A DNA stretch of 7,876 bases from CAYJLW01 sp964370965 (GTDB lineage: Bacteria > Actinomycetota > Acidimicrobiia > UBA2766): positions 1-7,876 of the forward strand of contig CAYJLW010000123.1 in the NCBI GenBank assembly GCA_964370965.1. The letters are read 5' to 3'. Numbering within the stretch: the first letter of the stretch is position 1; each line of letters opens with the position of its first letter. The position numbers and the translations under genes were made by a program. Positions 1 to 5,382 of the stretch are shown piece after piece. The notes beneath the pieces were generated by a model. It did no database searches, had not been told where the DNA came from, and saw only the letters and a program-made list of their open reading frames with translations.

Positions 1-5
1 GCGCT

Positions 6-638
6 GTGCTGTGTCCAAAGTGCCGGCGCCCCATCGAGGGCGAGGACTCGTACGTGTGTTGCGCCGACGCGAAGACGCAGTGGCGCTGCGAGAGCTGCGC
101 GAAGATCAGCGAGGGCTTCGCGTTTCCCTACGGGATGTGCCCAAGCTGCGGCGGCAAGCTCGTCGTCCTCGGCGAGCGGCAGGTGGCAACGGCCGCGGCC
201 CTGGAGGCCATCCGCACCGCCTTCGAGATCGAGCTCGGCGGGATGGCCTTCTACACCCGGGCAGCGCAGGAGACCACCGAAGAGGCCCTTACGGATCTCT
301 TCACCCGGTTCTCCGAGATGGAGCAGGAGCACATGGCCACGTTGTCGGCGCGCTATCACGTCGAGGCTCCACCGCCGACAGGCTCCTTCCAGATCGAGCG
401 CGCGGCGATCTACGCCGGCATCCCGAGCCATCCCGAGGATCCGGCCAACCTGTTCCGCATCGCGATTGGATTCGAGCAGCGTGCCGTGAAATTCTTCACC
501 GAGCGCGGCGAGCACTGCACGCCGGGCTCGCCCGAGCATCAGCTGTACCGGGAGCTGGCCGCGGAGGAGCGGGAGCACGTCGATCTGCTCGCGACGGAGC
601 TGGCGCGGTATCAGCAGGGCAAGCCAGGGCTGCTGTGA
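6..638 (+). CDS. Rubrerythrin-like ferritin-fold diiron protein with Cys-rich N-terminus
   Basis: The 210-residue protein begins at a GTG six bases into the window, so the true start may lie further upstream and no ribosome binding site can be judged. Residues 1-50 hold four Cys pairs (C3/C6, C18/C19, C28/C31, C45/C48), which look like zinc-ribbon or rubredoxin-like metal sites. Residues 65-205 look like a four-helix ferritin-like domain. Candidate diiron ligands are a Glu in helix 1 (E74 or E76), an ExxH at E106-H109, E157 in helix 3 and an ExxH at E188-H191. Rubrerythrins are cytoplasmic non-haem iron proteins that reduce peroxide and protect against oxidative stress, so a peroxide-detoxifying role is likely but inferred. 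The Cys arrangement differs from the classical C-terminal rubredoxin module. The gene is less GC-rich than the dynamin genes to its right, so it may have a different origin. No neighbour suggests a partner. The family call is secure; the exact electron donor and substrate are not. Confidence 0.88.
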   Translation: MLCPKCRRPIEGEDSYVCCADAKTQWRCESCAKISEGFAFPYGMCPSCGGKLVVLGERQVATAAALEAIRTAFEIELGGMAFYTRAAQETTEEALTDLFTRFSEMEQEHMATLSARYHVEAPPPTGSFQIERAAIYAGIPSHPEDPANLFRIAIGFEQRAVKFFTERGEHCTPGSPEHQLYRELAAEEREHVDLLATELARYQQGKPGLL

Positions 639-649
639 CCCGGACTGTC

Positions 650-678
650 TTGACGTTCCCGCCCCCGCGTGCTGTATT
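650..678 (+). promoter_or_regulatory. Candidate sigma70-type promoter (TTGACG - 17 bp - TGTATT)
   Basis: A -35 hexamer TTGACG (650-655, five of six consensus bases) is followed after 17 bp by TGTATT (673-678, four of six). It sits between the rubrerythrin-like gene and the next ORF. The expected transcription start falls at about 684-686, on top of the ATG at 685. The mRNA would therefore be leaderless, or the real translation start lies further downstream. The call rests on hexamers and spacing only. Confidence 0.4.
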
Positions 679-684
679 GGCCGG

Positions 685-993
685 ATGGCACTCCCGACAC
701 ACAGCCATCGATTCCCCCGCCCCCTGATCGGGTGGCTCGCGGCTGCGCTGCTGCTCGTCGCCGCATCGACCGCTCGCAGTCAGACGGAGGCGTCGCCGTC
801 CGAAGGCACGCAGGAACAGACCACGGCGGCATCACCGTCTGAGACCGGCGCCGACGCGGCGGCCGAGGCCGCGGCTCCCGGCCCACCGGCCCCGCGCCCG
901 ACCGTCGAGCCCACCGCCGGGCGGCCCGCCGGGCGGGAAGACGCGCCGCCAAGCGGCGCTGAACGCGCCCGGGCATCCTGCCGGGCCCAGTGA
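685..993 (+). CDS. Small putative secreted protein with Sec signal peptide, low-complexity
   Basis: This 102-residue ORF is not a family I recognise. Residues 1-13 form a short N-region with one His and two Arg, and residues 14-28 (LIGWLAAALLLVAAS) form a classical hydrophobic signal-peptide core. Small residues near 27-32 could be a signal-peptidase I site. The rest (33-102) is Ala/Pro/Glu/Thr-rich and lacks a recognisable fold, so the mature product would be a short disordered secreted or periplasmic peptide. No Shine-Dalgarno stands before the ATG, but a promoter at 650-678 would place the transcript start on it. The ORF ends inside a GC hairpin (967-986). It could be a truncated gene or a chance ORF in GC-rich DNA; the signal peptide is the main reason for keeping it. 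Confidence 0.45.
   Translation: MALPTHSHRFPRPLIGWLAAALLLVAASTARSQTEASPSEGTQEQTTAASPSETGADAAAEAAAPGPPAPRPTVEPTAGRPAGREDAPPSGAERARASCRAQ
967..986 (+). terminator. GC-rich hairpin at the end of the small secreted ORF (weak terminator candidate)
   Basis: GCCCGG (967-972) and CCGGGC (981-986) form a perfect 6-bp stem with an 8-nt loop across the last codons of the 685-993 ORF. No T-run follows, so it is not a canonical intrinsic terminator. It could be a U-tract-less terminator or a chance palindrome in GC-rich DNA. Confidence 0.18.
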
Positions 994-1009
994 ACTGAAG
1001 CTGCAGCGT

Positions 1010-1064
1010 CAAAGTGATGCCGTTGTCCCGGTATCCCGTGCAAACGGCATCACTTCGGGACCGG
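1010..1064. repeat. Palindromic repeat unit, copy 1 of 2
   Basis: The first 25 bases (1010-1034) are identical to 1174-1198, and the remainder aligns with the second copy with a few substitutions and small indels. Within the unit AAGTGATGCCGTT (1012-1024) and AACGGCATCACTT (1043-1055) form a perfect 13-bp inverted repeat with an 18-nt loop. The layout is like a REP-type palindromic element or the transposase-binding repeats at an insertion-sequence end. No transposase gene is present in the window. It lies in the gene-free interval between two convergently oriented genes (994-1273). Confidence 0.75.
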
Positions 1065-1088
1065 GCGCGTAGTGGGCCGGGCAGCCAC

Positions 1089-1136
1089 CGTGGGACCCCA
1101 CGCCTCTGGGCGCAGCGCCCGACGCTGAGCGGCGTC
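1089..1136. repeat. Cluster of three short perfect inverted repeats
   Basis: Between the two palindromic repeat units are three adjacent perfect inverted repeats: CGTGGG/CCCACG (1089-1094 and 1097-1102), GGGCGC/GCGCCC (1108-1113 and 1115-1120) and GACGC/GCGTC (1121-1125 and 1132-1136). No ORF with convincing coding character covers this stretch. It may be the interior of a small non-coding element bounded by the repeat units, or a structured transcription end region. GC-rich DNA gives some such palindromes by chance. Confidence 0.4.
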
Positions 1137-1172
1137 TCCCGGCGCCACCGCCGCCAAGGTCACGCCGCAGAG

Positions 1173-1232
1173 CCAAAGTGATGCCGTTGTCCCGGTATTC
1201 CGGTGATGCGGCCTCACTTTGGGGTACCGGAC
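1173..1232. repeat. Palindromic repeat unit, copy 2 of 2
   Basis: This second copy lies in the same orientation, 164 bp from the first. CCAAAGTGATGCCG (1173-1186) pairs with CGGCCTCACTTTGG (1209-1222), 13 of 14 positions, across a 22-nt loop. The loop contains a further related motif (GGTGATGCGG, from 1202). The outer ends of copy 1 and copy 2 (1010-1022 and 1210-1222) are also inverted relative to each other. The whole 1010-1222 block could therefore be read as a ~213-bp MITE-like element with terminal inverted repeats. No clear target-site duplication was found by eye. Confidence 0.75.
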
Positions 1233-1259
1233 ACCGGTGCCCGACGCCGGACGCGAGAG

Positions 1260-1274
1260 GGGGCTGGTCGCCCC
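1260..1274 (-). terminator. Hairpin at the stop codon of the Hsp70-propeller gene (terminator candidate)
   Basis: GGGGC (1260-1264) and GCCCC (1270-1274) form a 5-bp GC stem with a 5-nt loop that touches the TAG stop of the minus-strand operon. No T-run follows on the minus strand. Terminators without a U-tract are reported in high-GC actinobacteria, so this is a possible but weak end of the operon. Confidence 0.28.
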
Positions 1275-3514
1275 TATCGCGCCTGCGTGGCGACGACGCC
1301 GACGGGGTCGATACCGACGTCGGCGATCCTGTCGACGACGGCGCCGGTGCGCGGATCGACCTTGAGGATCTCGTTCGCCTCGAAGTCGCTCACCCAGACT
1401 GCGTCGTCCACGACGGAGAGTCCCCAGGGGGAGTTCACCTCGGTGCGCTTCGTGACCCGGCCCGTGCGGGGATCGAGGCGGGCGAGGACGTCGGCCTCGT
1501 AGACCGTCACCCACACGGCACCGTCGCCGATCGCCACCAGCGAGGGCTGCTCACCGGTCTTCGTCCGGGACTCCACCTCCTCGCTCTTGACGTCGACCCG
1601 ATCGACCACACCCGAGTCGGAGCACGCCACCCAGACGCTGTCGCCGTCCACGGCGACACCCTCGGGGTCGGCGTCCACCGTGATCGTGGCGGCGACCTCG
1701 TCGGTGTCCGGGTCGATGCGCGCGAGGGAGGCGGTGTCGTTGAGCGCCACCCAGACCGATCCTGCGCCCACGGCGACCCCGTAGGGCTGGCCGCCCACGG
1801 AGATGTTCGAGAGGACGTCACCGGAGGCGGCGTCGATCTTCATCACGGAGTTCGTGTCGCTCACGCCCACCCAGACGACACCGTCGGCCACGTCGACGCC
1901 ACGGGGCTGGCCGCCGGCGGGCACCTCGGCCGTGACCTCGTTCTCCGTCGTGTCCACCCGCACGACCTGGGAGCTGTCGAACACCGTGACCCACAGGTCG
2001 TCGCCGTCGGCGACGGCGAAGAGCGGCGCCTCACCCACGGAGATGCTGGCCATGACCTCGCCCGTGCCCGGGTTCACGCGGTTCAGCATGCCGTCCTTGC
2101 TCGCCACCACCCAGAGAGCCCTGGTGGCGGCGGCAGCCGCAGCCGTGGTGGCGGGGGTCGCCTTGCGGTCCTCCTTGCCACCGCCCCCCCGCAGGGCCAG
2201 GACGACACCCGCCACCACGAGCAGCGCGACGACGGCACCGCCCACAGCGAACAGCGGGAGCCTGCCTCCCAGGGGACGGGAACCGGGAGGCGAGCCCGGA
2301 GGGGGCGGAGGGACGGGAGCCGCCGGCGCCACCCCGGCCGGCACCACCCCTGGGGACACCCCCGGCGGGGAGGCCGCCGCTACGGGCGTCACGCCCGAGA
2401 GCGCCGCCGGGGCGACACCCCCGGGCGCCCCGGCCACAGGTGCGACCGTGCGCGGCGCCGCCCGCACGGCACCGAGAGCGACGACGGTCTTGGGATCACC
2501 CCAGGTCGAGGGCGTGCGGCCGAAGAAGTCCCCCACGAGACGGCTCACCAGCGGGATGCGGCTGGACCCGCCCACGAGGTAGAGGGCGGCGAGGCCGTCC
2601 TTCGCGACACCCGCCCGGCCCAGGGTCTCGTCCAGCACCCGCACGGTGGCCTCTATGTCGGCCCGCACCAGCGACTCGAACTCCGGGCGCGTGATGCGGA
2701 GCTCGCGATCCACGGGGGCGCCGAGATAGATCGCTGCGCTCGTGGCCCGCGACAGCGTCTCCTTCGCCCTGCGCGCCTCGGCGAGGAAGTCGATGTTCGC
2801 CTTGCGCCACGACCGCTCTTCCGAGAAGCGCAGCGCCTCCCACGCCTCCGGCGCCACGGACGCCAGCGCTTCCCCGAGGTGGAGGTAGAGGCGCTGGTCG
2901 AAATCCTCCCCGCCGAGGCGGTCGATGCCCCCTGGGGAGCCCACGATCTCGAAGGCCTCTGTGGTGCGCCGCAGGACCGTGGTGTCGAACGTGCCTCCGC
3001 CGAGGTCGTAGACGGCGACCGGCTCGCCCTCGTGCACGTGCTCGTCGGCGAGATGGACGGCGGCCGCCACCGGTTCCGGGACGAACACCGGGTCGGCGAT
3101 GCCGGCGACCCCGGCGGCCTCGCCCAGCGCCCCCCTGCGCTCGGCCCCCCAGCTCGCCGGGTGCGTGAGGCGCACCTCGCCGGGGGCCGTGCCCCCGAAG
3201 CGGGCCAGGGACTCCTCCCAGACGACGTCGAGGACCGCACCGACCGCCTCCGCGACCCGGACGGGCTCGCCCCCGAGGATCATCGCCCGCTTCCCGAGAT
3301 AGCGCTTCGGCGCCCGCTCGAAGCGATCCGGGGCCCCAGCTGCGTGCGCCTCCGCCGTCCAACCCACGGCGATGCGACCGTCGTCCTCCAGGAACACAGC
3401 CGAGGGGAGTCGCGACTTCTCGTCGATCTCCACGAGAACCGGCTCGGCCCCGACGCGCATCGCCGCCGTCGTGAAGCTCGTCCCGAAGTCGATCGCGAGA
3501 ACTCGCTCCGTCAT
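1274..3514 (-). CDS. Membrane Hsp70: DnaK-like ATPase domain - Pro linker - TM helix - seven-repeat beta-propeller
   Basis: The 746-residue protein starts at ATG 3514 behind a strong AGGAGGG. Residues 1-352 are an Hsp70 nucleotide-binding domain: phosphate-1 DFGTS (9-13), a K70-type Lys in KRYLG, connector E147-P148, phosphate-2 YDLGGGTFD (169-177), LGGEDFD (200-206) and adenosine motif VGGSSR (314-319). The catalytic set (D9, K70, E147, D170, T175) appears intact. No DnaK peptide-binding domain follows. Instead come a Pro/Ala/Gly linker (353-418), one transmembrane helix (419-441), an Ala-rich spacer, and seven repeats of 40 residues beginning with L/V-W-V at 467, 507, 547, 587, 627, 667 and 706. 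These resemble YncE/Vgb/NHL-type beta-propellers. The predicted topology puts the ATPase in the cytoplasm and the propeller outside. It is the last gene of the operon, overlapping the IniA-like dynamin gene by 4 nt. A sensor or relay role for envelope stress is inferred, and the propeller ligand is unknown. A classical folding chaperone is unlikely because the substrate-binding domain is missing. Confidence 0.93.
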   Translation of the reverse strand: MTERVLAIDFGTSFTTAAMRVGAEPVLVEIDEKSRLPSAVFLEDDGRIAVGWTAEAHAAGAPDRFERAPKRYLGKRAMILGGEPVRVAEAVGAVLDVVWEESLARFGGTAPGEVRLTHPASWGAERRGALGEAAGVAGIADPVFVPEPVAAAVHLADEHVHEGEPVAVYDLGGGTFDTTVLRRTTEAFEIVGSPGGIDRLGGEDFDQRLYLHLGEALASVAPEAWEALRFSEERSWRKANIDFLAEARRAKETLSRATSAAIYLGAPVDRELRITRPEFESLVRADIEATVRVLDETLGRAGVAKDGLAALYLVGGSSRIPLVSRLVGDFFGRTPSTWGDPKTVVALGAVRAAPRTVAPVAGAPGGVAPAALSGVTPVAAASPPGVSPGVVPAGVAPAAPVPPPPPGSPPGSRPLGGRLPLFAVGGAVVALLVVAGVVLALRGGGGKEDRKATPATTAAAAAATRALWVVASKDGMLNRVNPGTGEVMASISVGEAPLFAVADGDDLWVTVFDSSQVVRVDTTENEVTAEVPAGGQPRGVDVADGVVWVGVSDTNSVMKIDAASGDVLSNISVGGQPYGVAVGAGSVWVALNDTASLARIDPDTDEVAATITVDADPEGVAVDGDSVWVACSDSGVVDRVDVKSEEVESRTKTGEQPSLVAIGDGAVWVTVYEADVLARLDPRTGRVTKRTEVNSPWGLSVVDDAVWVSDFEANEILKVDPRTGAVVDRIADVGIDPVGVVATQAR
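1277..2116 (-). repeat. Seven tandem 40-residue propeller repeats in the Hsp70 C-terminus
   Basis: Residues 467-746 contain seven repeats with spacing 40, 40, 40, 40, 40 and 39. Each has the pattern (L/V)WV, then an Asn/Asp/Ser turn, a V-x-R/K-(V/I/L)-D strand, a T/S-G-x-V strand and a final G-(V/L) strand. At DNA level this is a ~120-nt repeat. Seven repeats fit one closed seven-bladed propeller. The copies differ at many positions, so they are not very recent duplications. Confidence 0.85.
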
Positions 3515-5382
3515 GTCGTCTCCCTCCTGGGCCCCCCCGGAGCGGAGAGGCCGGCGGCCGCCCGGTGCACGTCTGCCAGGAGCGCGTCAGCGGCCTTCTC
3601 GAGCTCGGACGTCCGCTGCAGCCGTTCCCGGCCGGCGGCGCGGTCCTTCTCGCGCGTCACCTTGTCTGCTGCCGCGAGCCGCTGCTGCTCCGCGAGGGCA
3701 TCCTTCAGCTCCCGCTCGCGCCGCTCCCGGGCAGCGGCGACCCGGCGCTCCAGATCCTGCTTCAGGACGACGATCGTACGCCGGAGCTCGTTGGTCACAG
3801 CAGATCGCGCCCTGGCGACGGTGTCCCGCGTGTACTGCTGGGCACGCTGGCGGTCGACCAGGGCGGCCTTCTGGCGGCCCCCGAAGTACTCGCTGAGGCC
3901 CCCAACCAGGATGCCGGCGACCGCCCCGAGGACGAGGGGGCCCCCCACGAGACCGGCGATCGAGGCGAAGGACGCCCCGCCCATCACGGCGGAGCGCATC
4001 CGCAGCCACGGGTTCGCCTCCGGGGCGGCTCCCGATGCCGGCATCTCCGCCGCGCCCAGGACGGGCTGCAACTCCAGGGGGTCAGCCGCGGGGTCGAAGG
4101 CACCGACGCCGAAGGCCACCCCGATGCGCCCCAGCATGGCGGCGACCTCACCCTGGAGGACGAGCTCGAGGCGGGCGGCGAGCCCCCGCAGGTCGGCGTC
4201 GAGGTCAGAGGGGAGAGCGTCCAGCCCGGGGCGGTCGGCGGTGGCGATCCGGGCGGCATAGCGGGTGGAGATCTCGTCCAGGAGACGGCCCAGCTCACGG
4301 TTGAGGAGGGCGTCGAGGTGCTGCCACTCGTAGTTCCAGTCCGTGTTCCCCAACTTCCCGGCCCGCGTGAACTGCTCGTACTCGCCCTGCACGGCTGCCA
4401 GGGCCTCCGCGAGCCCGACCCCCTGGCCGGGATCCGCCAGCGCCGCCCGCTGTCCCAGCTCGATGCTCGCCAGCGCCGCCCTCATCGCCTGCACGAGATT
4501 CCCCTGACGCAGGAGCCGCCCCCGGCCGAGGACACCCTCGCCCAGGACGGCCTCGAGCTCCGGGAAGCCGCTCTCGGCGAGGAGCTCCCCCGCCAGGGCG
4601 GCGTCGCCGGCGGCGGCGACCTCGTCCGCCTTGTCCTTCACCCGGTTGCTCACCGCCACGAAGGGACAGCGGGCGAAACGGGGAGCCCTCTGCTTGAGGA
4701 GGTCCCGGTCGGCGTCGCGGATCTCGCGCCACCCGTAGAACAGGTCGGTCTGGGTCATCACGAGGACGACGGCGTCGATGCGCTGCGCCGCCCGGGCGAG
4801 GAACGAGAGCTCCGGCCCACTCAACGGGGCGCCGGCGTCCATCACGAACACGAGGGCGTCGGCGCCACCCAGCGCGGCGAGGGTGATCTCGGCGTGCGCG
4901 GCCTCGAGGCCCCCCACCCCGGGCGTGTCCACAAGGACGAGGTGCCGGGCGAGCAGGGGGTGGTCGAGACCGATCTCGACGGCCCGCACACCCTTCGTGT
5001 TCCCGGGGTTGTCCCGCAACGTGACCCAGACAGGCGCGTCGGCGGCGGCGACGTCGCGCGGCGGACGACCGTCCTCGAAATGCACCCGGGCTCCCGGGGC
5101 GGCGGCGTGGCGGACCACGACGTGGACGGTGGTGCAGAGCTCCTCGTCGACGGGCGACAGCCCCGGGGAGGCGAGGAGGGCGTTGACGAGGGAACTCTTG
5201 CCCCGCTTCGCCTCCCCGGCGACCACGACGGTGACCTCGCCCTCCCCCCAGCGGGCCGCGGTCTCGCGGAGGTCGCGGTCGAGGTCGTCCCGGCCGGCGC
5301 CCTTGACGACGGCGAGCACGCTGTTGAGGAGGCCCTGTACGCGCTCGGTGAGGGACCCCGGCCCGGGCTGTGGGTCGCTCAC
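3511..5382 (-). CDS. Dynamin-like GTPase, IniA type
   Basis: The 623-residue protein starts at GTG 5382, overlapping the TGA of the upstream IniC-like gene by 4 nt, with a GGAG eight bases before it (5391-5394). GTPase motifs are P-loop GEAKRGKSS (56-64), switch-I Thr in CTT (83-85), DTPG (152-155), TQTD (210-213) as G4 and a G5-like AVSN (243-246). Residues 290-410 are helical stalk-like sequence. A hydrophobic Gly/Ala/Val/Leu hairpin at about 466-499 matches the membrane-inserting paddle of bacterial dynamins. Residues 505-605 form a highly charged Arg/Glu coiled coil. Length and layout match mycobacterial IniA (about 640 residues from memory), which tubulates or cuts membranes and is induced by cell-wall stress. 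The product probably works with the IniC-like neighbour at the inner face of the membrane. Its stop overlaps the start of the Hsp70 gene (ATGA at 3511-3514), so translation is probably coupled. Family assignment is strong; strict orthology to iniA is not shown. Confidence 0.92.
   Translation of the reverse strand: MSDPQPGPGSLTERVQGLLNSVLAVVKGAGRDDLDRDLRETAARWGEGEVTVVVAGEAKRGKSSLVNALLASPGLSPVDEELCTTVHVVVRHAAAPGARVHFEDGRPPRDVAAADAPVWVTLRDNPGNTKGVRAVEIGLDHPLLARHLVLVDTPGVGGLEAAHAEITLAALGGADALVFVMDAGAPLSGPELSFLARAAQRIDAVVLVMTQTDLFYGWREIRDADRDLLKQRAPRFARCPFVAVSNRVKDKADEVAAAGDAALAGELLAESGFPELEAVLGEGVLGRGRLLRQGNLVQAMRAALASIELGQRAALADPGQGVGLAEALAAVQGEYEQFTRAGKLGNTDWNYEWQHLDALLNRELGRLLDEISTRYAARIATADRPGLDALPSDLDADLRGLAARLELVLQGEVAAMLGRIGVAFGVGAFDPAADPLELQPVLGAAEMPASGAAPEANPWLRMRSAVMGGASFASIAGLVGGPLVLGAVAGILVGGLSEYFGGRQKAALVDRQRAQQYTRDTVARARSAVTNELRRTIVVLKQDLERRVAAARERRERELKDALAEQQRLAAADKVTREKDRAAGRERLQRTSELEKAADALLADVHRAAAGLSAPGGPRRETT
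3522..3528 (-). promoter_or_regulatory. Strong Shine-Dalgarno of the Hsp70-propeller gene
   Basis: The minus strand reads AGGAGGG here, 7 nt before the ATG at 3514. This fixes the Hsp70 start at the residue just before the conserved first beta-strand of the ATPase domain. The site lies inside the end of the IniA-like gene, so the Hsp70 can start both by coupling and independently. Confidence 0.7.

Noticed and set aside
11..727. A 238-codon plus-strand frame overlapping the rubrerythrin-like gene
   Set aside because: Its translation is Arg/Gly/Ala-rich with no motif, while the frame at 6-638 has Cys pairs and two ExxH motifs of a ferritin-like fold.
611..1012. Minus-strand frame of 133 codons over the small secreted ORF
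   Set aside because: It is rich in Arg and Pro with no signal peptide, motif or ribosome binding site. The plus-strand frame has a clear signal peptide.
1173..1222. Intrinsic bidirectional terminator between the convergent genes
   Set aside because: The stem has a 22-nt loop and no T-run on either side, and its near copy at 1012-1055 suggests a repeat element rather than a terminator.
1010..1232. Possible CRISPR array from the direct repeats
   Set aside because: There are only two units, 164 bp apart, far longer than normal spacer spacing. Each unit is a large palindrome and no cas genes are near.
1274..3514. Annotation of this gene as ordinary DnaK
   Set aside because: The peptide-binding domain and lid are absent. 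A transmembrane helix and a propeller occupy the C-terminal half, and no grpE or dnaJ is adjacent.
1178..4261. A 1027-codon open frame on the plus strand
   Set aside because: It is antisense to the Hsp70-propeller and IniA-like genes, whose frames carry clear conserved motifs. Its translation is low-complexity His/Arg/Gly/Asp-rich with no recognisable domain. Long antisense frames are expected at this GC content.
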